Positions 7,795 through 16,267 of a DNA stretch of 64,000 nucleotides are shown here, piece by piece. The notes under the pieces are model-generated. The model saw only the letters and a list, made by a program, of their open reading frames with translations. It was not told where the DNA came from and searched no databases. Source of the DNA: Hyphomonadaceae bacterium. GTDB lineage: Bacteria > Pseudomonadota > Alphaproteobacteria > Caulobacterales > Maricaulaceae. A program made the translations under genes and the position numbers. The DNA lies in NCBI GenBank assembly GCA_013001295.1, contig JABDMW010000028.1, positions 62,001 through 126,000 on the forward strand, given 5' to 3'. Every line of letters begins with the position of its first letter. The stretch's first letter is position 1.

Positions 7795-9093
7795 TTATTT
7801 TCCTCGGTCTAATGCAGCATAGACCGCGCGCCTAAAACGGTTGTGGAGCGTGCCGTCAAACGGAACAACCTGCACAAAAAATACGGCTGTCAGGTCGTTT
7901 TTTGGATCGACCCAAAACAAGGTGCTTGCGCGTCCGTCCCAGAAAAATTCACCGACTTCGCCCGGGTTTTCCAGATCATCTACCGGAGGTGCCGTGCGAA
8001 CGGCAAAATCGAGACCGAAACCGACCTGTCCTTTTCCCGGCAAGAAATCTAGCTCGCTGAGCCCGCTCGGTAAGTGATCGCTCGTCATCAATTCAATAGT
8101 TTCAGGTTTCAGTATTTGCACACCATCCAGCGTACCTTTATTGAGCAGCATGCGTGCGAACCGCATATAGTCATCAAGGGAAGACACCAGACCATGCCCG
8201 CCGTTTATCTGTTTGGGTTTTTCAGTCCAAAAGCCATAGACCTGCGTGTCAGCTTCGCGAGAAAGCGTTCCGTCTTCGCCCCGAATATAAACGGCTGTGA
8301 GCCTATCTTTCTGGTCTGCTGGTACGAAATATCCGGTATCATTCATACCGAGCGGCTTCACGACGCGATCTTGAACCAATCGCTCATACGGGATTCCGGC
8401 GATCTTCTCGGCCAACCTCGCCTGAACGTCTACGGCTACGCCGTATTTCCATTGCGTGCCGGGTTGGAAATATAGGGGCAACGCCGCTAATTCCTCGCTG
8501 AATTGAGCTAACGGTTTACCGGGATCTAACAAACCGGCTTGGCGTTGGGCGTCGGCCACAGGACCTTCGCCCCAATCATACCCAAATCCCGCTGTGTGAC
8601 GCATGATGTCCAGGATGGTAATCGGGCGGTTTGGGGACTCTAAAACAATATCTCCATTGTCATCAATTCCAGCGAATACCTTCATGTTTGAATATTCAGG
8701 CAAGTATTCCGCCAAGGGATCATCAAGTTCAAAAAGGCCCTCTTCATAAAGGCTCATCAATGTCACGCCAGTGACCGGCTTGGTCATTGAATAAATATTG
8801 GCTAGCGATGCCCGAGACATTTCGCGTTCTGCTTCCCGGTCAGCCAATCCGTAAGCCCCGAAATAAACCTCTTGTCCACTGTGATACACCAGTCCAGACG
8901 CGCCAACGACCTCTCCATTTTCGACCATGTCAGATAAGACAGCATCAATATTTATTGTATCAAACGAACTCGCTTCAACGCTGGTAAGTTTTGAATTTTT
9001 AGAGGTATCAGCATTTGTGCACGCCGTGAGGCTAAGTGACAGAACACCAAAAACCATAACGCAGAAACTACGATATGCAGACGTTAACAGCAT
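7795..9093 (-). CDS. Beta-lactamase-fold serine hydrolase, lipoprotein (probable esterase)
   Basis: The 432-residue protein has a lipoprotein signal with lipobox LTAC (Cys25), followed by a class C beta-lactamase/EstB-type domain. The catalytic SMTK (Ser102, Lys105) is clear, and KYGVAVDV (Tyr217) sits where the YxN-type tyrosine is expected. The family covers secreted esterases, D-amino peptidases and beta-lactamases; an esterase is likeliest in this setting. It is the second gene of a two-gene operon, starting three bases after the stop of the isomerase-like gene. It lies upstream of the sulfatase locus on the same strand and may belong to the same catabolic unit. Confidence 0.85.
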   Translation of the reverse strand: MLLTSAYRSFCVMVFGVLSLSLTACTNADTSKNSKLTSVEASSFDTINIDAVLSDMVENGEVVGASGLVYHSGQEVYFGAYGLADREAEREMSRASLANIYSMTKPVTGVTLMSLYEEGLFELDDPLAEYLPEYSNMKVFAGIDDNGDIVLESPNRPITILDIMRHTAGFGYDWGEGPVADAQRQAGLLDPGKPLAQFSEELAALPLYFQPGTQWKYGVAVDVQARLAEKIAGIPYERLVQDRVVKPLGMNDTGYFVPADQKDRLTAVYIRGEDGTLSREADTQVYGFWTEKPKQINGGHGLVSSLDDYMRFARMLLNKGTLDGVQILKPETIELMTSDHLPSGLSELDFLPGKGQVGFGLDFAVRTAPPVDDLENPGEVGEFFWDGRASTLFWVDPKNDLTAVFFVQVVPFDGTLHNRFRRAVYAALDRGK

Positions 9094-9096
9094 CGT

Positions 9097-9984
9097 TTAA
9101 AACTTGAAATTCCGAACAGCGTTCAAACTGGTCTCGATCGCCGTTGCATACGGTTTGCTCGGATTGTCATGTTCCGCGATGAAATATTCCATTCCCGACA
9201 CATCATTGAGTTGTAGATATTGCTCAAATGGAATGATCCCCTCCCCGACATTTTGCATCAACTCCGATGTAATTTTACCGTAGGACGCCCCGGCAAAGTC
9301 CTGCTTGTTTGGTCCCATATCTTTGATATGACACAATTTAAACCGCCCGGGATTGTCCATGAAAAGTTTCTTGATATCCGCATCCGCGAGCGTGGCCCAA
9401 AAGAAGTCCAGTTCAAATGTGAGGTTTTCTGGCGCGCATTCATTCAGTAAAATATCCATCGCGGTTGTTTGACCACCCAGGTCTTCAAATTCAAACTGAT
9501 GGTTATGATATGCGAGTTTAACGCCGGCGTCGGCCAGTTGCTCACCTGCGTCATTCATCGATGCAGCATGGGCTTTCCAGTCTTCCAGTTTCCGCTGATT
9601 TTCATCTATGTATGGAACTACCAAATAGGTCATATCCAATTGTTTGGCATTTTCAAATAACAGCGGAAGATCGCTCTCCAGCGACGCCAATGAAATGTGC
9701 GTGGCCGGTGCATACAGACCGGTTTCATCCAGCATTGCCTTCAATTCACTGGTCGATAATTTCTCGAAATTGCGGCTGTTCAACTCGACGTAATCATACC
9801 CTGCATTTTTAATCATTTTGAAGGTGGCTAATGGATCTTCCTCAAAGGCAACCCGCACCGTATATGTCTGCAGACCAACCTTGTGTGTGGTTTGCTTCGG
9901 GACAACAGCAACCGATTGACAACCGCTACTGAGCACCGTTGTTGCTGCGGCCACTCCAAGTGATAATTGTCGACGGTTAAACAT
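9097..9984 (-). CDS. Exported sugar phosphate isomerase/epimerase-like TIM-barrel protein
   Basis: The 295-residue protein has a twin-arginine-like signal (NRRQLSLGVAAATTVLSSGC) that may end at a lipidated Cys22, so the barrel is exported. The rest matches the xylose-isomerase-like TIM barrel family. Candidate metal ligands are in AYHNHQFEFED, FELDFFW, CHIKDMG and FIAEHDN. Exported members of this family occur in loci for 3-keto-sugar or inositol-like chemistry, so the cytoplasmic name isomerase may mislead. The GGGAGGAAATT ribosome binding site supports this start. The gene is divergent from the halogenase array, 205 bp away. Confidence 0.8.
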   Translation of the reverse strand: MFNRRQLSLGVAAATTVLSSGCQSVAVVPKQTTHKVGLQTYTVRVAFEEDPLATFKMIKNAGYDYVELNSRNFEKLSTSELKAMLDETGLYAPATHISLASLESDLPLLFENAKQLDMTYLVVPYIDENQRKLEDWKAHAASMNDAGEQLADAGVKLAYHNHQFEFEDLGGQTTAMDILLNECAPENLTFELDFFWATLADADIKKLFMDNPGRFKLCHIKDMGPNKQDFAGASYGKITSELMQNVGEGIIPFEQYLQLNDVSGMEYFIAEHDNPSKPYATAIETSLNAVRNFKF

Positions 9985-10189
9985 AATTTCCTCCCGATAT
10001 TGCGAGCTTTAATAGTGATATAAAACTCAAAAAAATCAAGGATAAAGGCATGTTTAGCAAATTGGTTATCCCCGGTAATCCAGCAATAACTCTACGCAAA
10101 TGTCGCGCCGAAACCGCTTGATTGATCGGGGCAGTGTATGACATAAATTGAGCAATGGTAATTGCGGACAATTAGGCCAAAAATATTTC

Positions 10190-11707
10190 ATGAAAATTGC
10201 GAAGATTTGTATTTTGGGAGGAGGAACAGCAGGTTGGATGACCGCTGCGGGGCTCGCTCAAAAATTCGCAAATTCCAATGTCGAAATCACGCTTGTTGAA
10301 TCCGAACAAATCGGTACCGTCGGCGTTGGCGAAGCCACCCTTCCCCACATTCGCTTTTTCAACAATGCGTTGGGCATTCACGAACCCAGTTTTATGAAGG
10401 CGACCAATGCTACATTTAAAATGGGCATTGAGTTTCGCGATTGGGGAAAATTAGGCGACAGCTATATTCACCCTTTCGGTGATTTTGGACAGCCAATTAA
10501 CAGTGTTCCGTTTTATCATTACTGGAACAAACTTCGGCTTCTGGGCGACACTACGAAATTGGATTCGTATTCGTATCCGATTGTGGCGTCTGAAAACGCG
10601 CGCTTCCAACTACCCGATGAGGATATCTCAAAAATTGAGTCGACATTTGGATACGCCTATCAATTCGATTCCAGTCTCTATGCCAAGTTTTTAAAAACCC
10701 ATGCCGAGCAAAACGGCGTGCGACGCATCGAGGGCAGAGTTGAAAACGTTTCCAGCAATGCGGAAACCGGATTTGTTGAAAAACTGCATTTGGAATCCAG
10801 CGAGGTTTTAGAGGCCGACCTGTTTATTGATTGCTCCGGGTTTCGCGGGCTTCTGATCGAGCAAACTTTAGAGACGGGCTACGAAGATTGGAGCGAATGG
10901 CTGCCGTGCAATCGCGCCATCGCAGTGCCGAGCACATCTGCTGGCAAGCTCTTGCCTTATACGCGCGCAACCGCCAAGAAAGCCGGCTGGCAATGGCGCA
11001 TTCCCTTGCAACACCGCACGGGCAATGGCGTCGTGTATTGGAATGATCATATTTCTGACGACGAAGCCTGCCACGAGCTCATGTCATCAATAGAAGGCGA
11101 AGCGCTTGCCGAGCCCAATCAATTGTATTTCAAAACCGGGAAACGGCGATTGTTGTGGAATAAAAATGTCGTCGCCATCGGATTATCGGCCGGGTTTATG
11201 GAGCCTTTGGAATCCACATCTATCTATCTGATTCAAGAAGGTATCACCGCACTCCTCGAGCTATTTCCAAGCCTGGAATTCCCAGATTCAGATATTGATG
11301 AATATAATGCGCGCATGGATCTGCATTTTGAACGGGTTCGCGACTTTCTCCTTTTGCATTATGTCGCGACCGAACGAGATGACAGTGAGATGTGGCGCTA
11401 TTTCAGAAACATGGCCTTGCCCGACAGTCTGCAAGATAAAATCAATGCCTGGACGGTTCGCGGCCATATTATCCGATATGAATTCGGTGCTTTCCTGCCG
11501 CCAAGCTGGGTCGCCGTCATGGCCGGGCAAAACCTCCTGCCGCAAAAATACGATGTGCGCGTTGATAAATTGGCACAAGCAGACTTAAAGCAACAAGCCC
11601 GGGATCTGGAAGCATCCATTTCGAGGGCTGTCGAAAACACACCCGACCATAAAGACTTCATCGCACAATATGGCGCTGCAATTCCTGACATGAGCGAGGC
11701 TGGCTAA
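10190..11707 (+). CDS. Flavin-dependent tryptophan-halogenase family protein, copy 1
   Basis: The 505-residue protein has the FAD motif GGGTAGWM (10-17), the conserved Lys77 in NATFK that matches the catalytic lysine of PrnA (Lys79), the GWQWRIP form of the WxWxIP motif, and EPLEST near the C-terminal active site. All hallmarks of a working flavin-dependent halogenase are present. I chose the ATG at 10190 because the FAD motif then starts at residue 10, as in PrnA; an upstream TTG would add 14 unusual residues. The stop overlaps the next start (TAATG). Homologues are common beside TonB receptors in Caulobacter, Brevundimonas and Xanthomonas carbohydrate loci, and some of these brominate indole in vitro. 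The natural substrate is unknown. Confidence 0.88.
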   Translation: MKIAKICILGGGTAGWMTAAGLAQKFANSNVEITLVESEQIGTVGVGEATLPHIRFFNNALGIHEPSFMKATNATFKMGIEFRDWGKLGDSYIHPFGDFGQPINSVPFYHYWNKLRLLGDTTKLDSYSYPIVASENARFQLPDEDISKIESTFGYAYQFDSSLYAKFLKTHAEQNGVRRIEGRVENVSSNAETGFVEKLHLESSEVLEADLFIDCSGFRGLLIEQTLETGYEDWSEWLPCNRAIAVPSTSAGKLLPYTRATAKKAGWQWRIPLQHRTGNGVVYWNDHISDDEACHELMSSIEGEALAEPNQLYFKTGKRRLLWNKNVVAIGLSAGFMEPLESTSIYLIQEGITALLELFPSLEFPDSDIDEYNARMDLHFERVRDFLLLHYVATERDDSEMWRYFRNMALPDSLQDKINAWTVRGHIIRYEFGAFLPPSWVAVMAGQNLLPQKYDVRVDKLAQADLKQQARDLEASISRAVENTPDHKDFIAQYGAAIPDMSEAG

Positions 11708-13164
11708 TGTCAGGACCGTCACTCGAGAGCATATTGGTTTGCGGCCGCGGCTTGGCATTTGAAATCACCCTCGCCGCATTGGCGCAGAATTTGCCAAAGT
11801 CGGTTAAATTAACGGCCATCGAAATTCAGTCACTTCCTGATCATGACGTATTTTATGGCAACGTGACGTCACCCCTCGCTTATGAATTTCTGTTGCGATT
11901 AGGCTTGGATGAACCGGGTGTCCTAAAAAACACCGATACCGTATTTAGCTATGGAACAAGCTATAAAAATTGGGCCGATAAACTGTCGTGGACGCAGGTG
12001 CATCATTTGGCTTTTCCTGTTTGGAACAATGTTCAATTCCACCAGTATTTGCGTCGGCTGAACGCGCCATTGGAACCTTACCTGGTTAATGCCGCGGCCG
12101 GTAAAGAGGGCGTTTTTGCCCACCCACCAAACGATGCGAAAATTCCTTTATCCAGAGCAGAATACGGATATCAATTTCGCCCCCAATCGCTTTACGCATT
12201 ACTAAAGCAACAGCCAACGCCGGAAAATGTCACTCGCGACAGCGGGGAAATCGAAGATATTATCATACAAAATGGGGAGATATCTTCTGTTATACTTGAA
12301 GACGGGCGCGATCTTTCCGCCGATCTGTTTATCGACGCAACCGGCATAACAGGGGCATTGGTTTCATCGCTCGACACATGCGCGTCAGTGACACGCAACT
12401 TGGCTATGAGCGAACATTTGACACCATCGACTTCACCTGCCTCTGTTCGGAAAGTTGAAGGAAAAACCTATGGATGGCAATCCGTGACATCGCTGCAAAA
12501 TCACAATTCCATCCTAACCGTCTCAGCACCCGAAGATATCGACAGAGCAAAAGCCGACATATCCGGTGACATACATAGTGAATTCACGATTGCAATCGGT
12601 AGACAGCATCAGGGATGGGTGGGAAACTGCGTCAGCATTGGCCATGCGAATACTGTAATTGAACCTTTGACGCCTGCGCCGATGATGATGTTGCAATTGG
12701 ATATAGAACGATTGCTCAGTCTCATACCTGTGACGGCCGACATGTCCGTGGAACAACAAGAGTTCAATCGCCTTCTGGACAATGACCGTGAGCATTGCGA
12801 GATGTTCAATGTGGCCTTCTTCAACATCCCTCAAAATCCAAATACAGCGTATTGGGCATCTGCTTTATCTAACGCAAAATCAGTAAAACTGACGCGGAAG
12901 CTCACACAATTTGAAAGCCGTGGTCATTTGACCGCGTTTGACTTCGAACCCTTCAATGAACAGGACTGGACAATTTTGCATTTTGGCTTGGGCCGCACCC
13001 CGGATCGCTACGATCCATTTATCGATAATGTTTCAGAAGCCACTATTCGCGGCCAGCTCGATCAGCTACAATCCGGTATTGAACAAATCGTCAAAAAAAT
13101 GCCGCCGCATGGCCGGTATATCGAAAACTTTTTAAACTATCTCGAAAGAAAACATGGCCGATAA
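11707..13164 (+). CDS. Degenerate tryptophan-halogenase-family protein, copy 2 (probable pseudoenzyme)
   Basis: The 485-residue protein aligns with its neighbours end to end, for example GDSYIHPFG-like, DLFIDATG and C-terminal segments, but has lost the catalytic signatures. The FAD loop is VCGRGLAFE instead of GGGTAGWM. The NATFK lysine is replaced (TDTVFSYG). GWQWRIP has become GWQSVTS. EPLEST has become EPLTPAP. The frame is intact and overlaps both neighbours, so it is maintained, not decaying. It may be a structural partner of copies 1, 3 or 4, or bind a ligand without turnover. The comparison was made directly with the three sister genes in this window. Function is unknown. Confidence 0.8.
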   Translation: MSGPSLESILVCGRGLAFEITLAALAQNLPKSVKLTAIEIQSLPDHDVFYGNVTSPLAYEFLLRLGLDEPGVLKNTDTVFSYGTSYKNWADKLSWTQVHHLAFPVWNNVQFHQYLRRLNAPLEPYLVNAAAGKEGVFAHPPNDAKIPLSRAEYGYQFRPQSLYALLKQQPTPENVTRDSGEIEDIIIQNGEISSVILEDGRDLSADLFIDATGITGALVSSLDTCASVTRNLAMSEHLTPSTSPASVRKVEGKTYGWQSVTSLQNHNSILTVSAPEDIDRAKADISGDIHSEFTIAIGRQHQGWVGNCVSIGHANTVIEPLTPAPMMMLQLDIERLLSLIPVTADMSVEQQEFNRLLDNDREHCEMFNVAFFNIPQNPNTAYWASALSNAKSVKLTRKLTQFESRGHLTAFDFEPFNEQDWTILHFGLGRTPDRYDPFIDNVSEATIRGQLDQLQSGIEQIVKKMPPHGRYIENFLNYLERKHGR

Positions 13165-14674
13165 ATCTAAGGGAATTATCAAGTCAATTGTTATCCTTGG
13201 CGGCGGGTCTGCGGGTTGGATGACGGCGGCTGCCCTTTCGAGCATGTTGCACCCGAAAGACGTGAAAATCACACTGATCGAGTCCGAACAAATCGGCACG
13301 ATCGGCGTTGGCGAAGCCACTATCCCGGACGTCATCAACTTTAATCGTCTTTTGGGCATCCCGGAAGACGAGTTTATGAAAGCCACCAATGCCACGTTTA
13401 AACTCGGTATCGAGTTTAACAATTGGGGGCGCAAAGGCGATAGTTACTTCCACCCGTTCGGTGTTCATGGCGCGGACATGCAGGGAATCGACTTCCACCA
13501 ATACTGGCTGCATTTGAACAAATTGGGCAATGGTGCCCGGCTTCATGATTTCAGCCTCGGATTCGTTGCCTCTCAAAAAAACAAATTCAGCCTTCCCAAT
13601 AATGACCCGAGATCGGTCTTATCGACCTTGCGTTATGCCTATCATTTTGATGCCACGCGATACGCCCTATTCTTACGGGATTACGCTGAAAAACGGGGCG
13701 TTGTCCGGGTCGAAGGCAAGGTCAAAAATGTCTCCACTTCATCGGAGAGCGGTAATATCGAGACCCTTCATCTGGAGTTTGGCGAAGATATATCCGGAGA
13801 ATTTTTCTTCGATTGCACGGGATTTCGATCTTTGCTGTTGTCAAAAACGCTCGGTGTGAAATTCGTCGATTGGACCCATTGGCTGCCGTGTAACTCCGCG
13901 CAAGCAATTGCATGTGAACAGTCAGGTCCATTGCTCCCCTACACGAAAGCGACAGCAAAAGACGCGGGATGGCAATGGCGCATTCCAACCCAGCACAGAA
14001 CAGGAAACGGGCATATTTATTCAAGCGAATTTATGACGGATGAAAACGCAGGCGCCTCCTTGCTCGCAGATTTAGACGGCGCACCCATCGGAACGCCGCG
14101 TCAATTGCGTTTTACCACAGGATGCCGAGAGAAGTTCTGGGAGAAAAACTGTATTGCCGTTGGGCTATCGTCCGGGTTTTTAGAACCATTAGAATCCACA
14201 TCCATCTACCTCATTCAAATGGGCATCAGCCGGTTTATTTCGTTATATCCCGACAGTTCACTATCACCAGTGGTTCGCGACGAATACAATACGCAAATGC
14301 GCCTTTTATTTGATCATGTTCGCGATTTTATCATTCTGCATTACAGTGCCACGGAACGGGATGACACGCCATTTTGGGAATATTGCAAAAACATGTCGAT
14401 CCCGGATTCACTGACGCGGAAAATTGAGTTGTTTAAGGAAGCTGGCCGCGTCTTTAGGTATGAAGACGAGCTGTTTGCCAAAACAAGCTGGAGCGCTGTG
14501 TTTGTTGGGCAAAATATCGTCCCGCGCACGGTCGATCCGATTGTTTCAACATTGCCACCTTCGCAGGTTCAAAAAAGCCTCCTGTCTATGCAGTCAGCTA
14601 TGAACGCCGCGACAGACAAGATGCCAACCCACAAACAGTTTATCGACAAGTACTGCCCTTCCCCGGCTGCTTGA
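13154..14674 (+). CDS. Flavin-dependent tryptophan-halogenase family protein, copy 3
   Basis: The 506-residue protein has GGGSAGWM (16-23), Lys83 in NATFK, GWQWRIP and EPLESTS, so it should be a competent flavin-dependent halogenase. The start overlaps the end of copy 2 by 11 bp, which indicates translational coupling. It is clearly a paralogue of copies 1 and 4 but not a recent duplicate, because many positions differ throughout. It would need reduced FAD from a separate flavin reductase, and none is encoded in the window. The substrate may be a free or peptide-bound indole or another aromatic; it cannot be predicted here. Confidence 0.87.
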   Translation: MADKSKGIIKSIVILGGGSAGWMTAAALSSMLHPKDVKITLIESEQIGTIGVGEATIPDVINFNRLLGIPEDEFMKATNATFKLGIEFNNWGRKGDSYFHPFGVHGADMQGIDFHQYWLHLNKLGNGARLHDFSLGFVASQKNKFSLPNNDPRSVLSTLRYAYHFDATRYALFLRDYAEKRGVVRVEGKVKNVSTSSESGNIETLHLEFGEDISGEFFFDCTGFRSLLLSKTLGVKFVDWTHWLPCNSAQAIACEQSGPLLPYTKATAKDAGWQWRIPTQHRTGNGHIYSSEFMTDENAGASLLADLDGAPIGTPRQLRFTTGCREKFWEKNCIAVGLSSGFLEPLESTSIYLIQMGISRFISLYPDSSLSPVVRDEYNTQMRLLFDHVRDFIILHYSATERDDTPFWEYCKNMSIPDSLTRKIELFKEAGRVFRYEDELFAKTSWSAVFVGQNIVPRTVDPIVSTLPPSQVQKSLLSMQSAMNAATDKMPTHKQFIDKYCPSPAA

Positions 14675-14698
14675 CACATCCAGAAAGCCACACTTGAA

Positions 14699-16207
14699 AT
14701 GCTCACAGATTCCAATATCAAAAAAATCGTAATCGTCGGCGGCGGCACTGCCGGATGGATGGCTGCCGCAGCATTAAAGCGTTTTCTTATTCATCCGGAT
14801 ATTAACATTCAACTGGTCGAATCAGAGGCGATCGGAACAGTAGGCGTCGGTGAAGCGACCATCCCACATATTCGCTTGTTCAACCAACTTCTCGGCCTGC
14901 ACGAAGACGATTTCGTTCGCAAAACCAATGCGACGTTTAAACTAGGCATTGAATTCGTGGATTGGGACCGTTTGGGTAAAAGCTATATCCATCCTTTTGG
15001 CGATTACGGCGTCAATATGAATGGTATCCGATTTCATCATTACTGGCTGCGTCATCGCGAGCTCGGGCATACCGAGTCGGTGGACGACTACAATTTACAA
15101 ATTATGGCCGCCAGGCAGGGTAAATTCCAGCGACCGGAAAATCTGCCCAATTCTCCGTTGAGCAAGATCGAATATGCCTTTCATTTCGACGCCACATTAT
15201 ACGCCAAATTCATGCGCGAGTTTGCAGAACAGCGCGGCGTCGTCCGGACGGAAGGCAAGGTCACAAAGGTCAATCAAAACAATGAGACCGGTTTTATTGA
15301 ATGCATCGTGCTGGAAGACGGTCAAACCATTGAAGGTGAATTGTTCATTGATTGTACCGGATTTCGCGGACTTCTTATAGAACAGACGTTGAAAACCGGG
15401 TTTGATGATTGGTCGCACGTATTGCCGTGCAATAGCGCCGTGACAGTCGGCAGCGAACGTGTTGTCGATCCGATCCCCTATACGCGATCAACGGCCAAAA
15501 AGGCCGGATGGCAATGGCGCATCCCATTGCAGTCGCGCACGGGGAACGGGCATGTATACTGTAGTGACTACATCAGCGACGACGAAGCTCTGGACACGCT
15601 GATGGCCGGCCTGGACAGCAAGCCGACGGGTGAGCCGAAACAATTGCGGTTTAAAACCGGGATCCGTAAAAAGATTTGGAATAAGAATGTTGTTGCGCTT
15701 GGATTAGCCGCTGGATTTATGGAGCCATTGGAATCGACCTCCATTCACCTGATCCAAACCTCAATTGCCCGCTTGATGACCATCTTTCCGGATCGGCACT
15801 TTAATGAAGCCGACATCAATTATTTCAATCAACGCGCGCATCTGGAGTTTGAGCAAATCAGAGACTTTTTGGTGCTGCACTATTGTGCGACGGAACGTAC
15901 GGATAGCCCGTTCTGGGAGTATTGCAAAAACATGGAAATTCCTGACACATTGAAACAGCGGATCGAGCTTTATAAGGAAAATGCGCGTCTATACCGGCAC
16001 GATAATGAATTGTTCGGTGATGTGAGCTGGTTTGCGGTTTTACACGGCCAGAATATCAATCCAAAACGTTTTCATCCGAACACCAATATGATGCCGGAAA
16101 ACGAGCTCAACCAACGCATGTCGGATATTCGTAAAACCTGGAATGCATGTTTGGATAAAATGCCAATGCATCAGGACTTCATCAACCAGAACTGTAAAGC
16201 GGTTTAA
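14699..16207 (+). CDS. Flavin-dependent tryptophan-halogenase family protein, copy 4
   Basis: The 502-residue protein has GGGTAGWM (14-21), Lys81 in NATFK, GWQWRIP and EPLESTS. It follows copy 3 after 24 bp and ends the four-gene array. The gene converges on a TonB receptor gene 60 bp away. Conserved blocks shared with copies 1 and 3, such as FWEYCKNM and ATERTD, continue to the C-terminus, so the protein is full length. Activity as a halogenase is predicted by motif only. Confidence 0.87.
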   Translation: MLTDSNIKKIVIVGGGTAGWMAAAALKRFLIHPDINIQLVESEAIGTVGVGEATIPHIRLFNQLLGLHEDDFVRKTNATFKLGIEFVDWDRLGKSYIHPFGDYGVNMNGIRFHHYWLRHRELGHTESVDDYNLQIMAARQGKFQRPENLPNSPLSKIEYAFHFDATLYAKFMREFAEQRGVVRTEGKVTKVNQNNETGFIECIVLEDGQTIEGELFIDCTGFRGLLIEQTLKTGFDDWSHVLPCNSAVTVGSERVVDPIPYTRSTAKKAGWQWRIPLQSRTGNGHVYCSDYISDDEALDTLMAGLDSKPTGEPKQLRFKTGIRKKIWNKNVVALGLAAGFMEPLESTSIHLIQTSIARLMTIFPDRHFNEADINYFNQRAHLEFEQIRDFLVLHYCATERTDSPFWEYCKNMEIPDTLKQRIELYKENARLYRHDNELFGDVSWFAVLHGQNINPKRFHPNTNMMPENELNQRMSDIRKTWNACLDKMPMHQDFINQNCKAV

Positions 16208-16217
16208 GTTTCCCAAT

Positions 16218-16244
16218 AAAAAAGGAGGGATGAAATCCCTCCTT
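16218..16244 (-). terminator. Intrinsic terminator of the large TonB receptor gene
   Basis: A perfect 10-bp stem (AAGGAGGGAT with ATCCCTCCTT) and a 3-base loop are followed on the minus strand by TTTTTTATT. It lies 24 bp after the receptor stop. On the plus strand the stem follows the halogenase array stop by 14 bp but has no T run, so it would terminate the array only weakly. Confidence 0.85.
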
Positions 16245-16267
16245 CATTCAGTTTATGGATCAGTGAG

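Noticed and set aside
7683-7835. A 50-codon plus-strand reading frame in the gap upstream of the TonB receptor
   Set aside because: It has no ribosome binding site and an unusual arginine-rich composition, and it overlaps the 3' end of the serine hydrolase gene on the other strand.
10190-16207. The halogenase array as a recent tandem duplication or a repeat-driven assembly artefact
   Set aside because: The four proteins differ throughout and no long identical DNA blocks are visible, so these are old paralogues.
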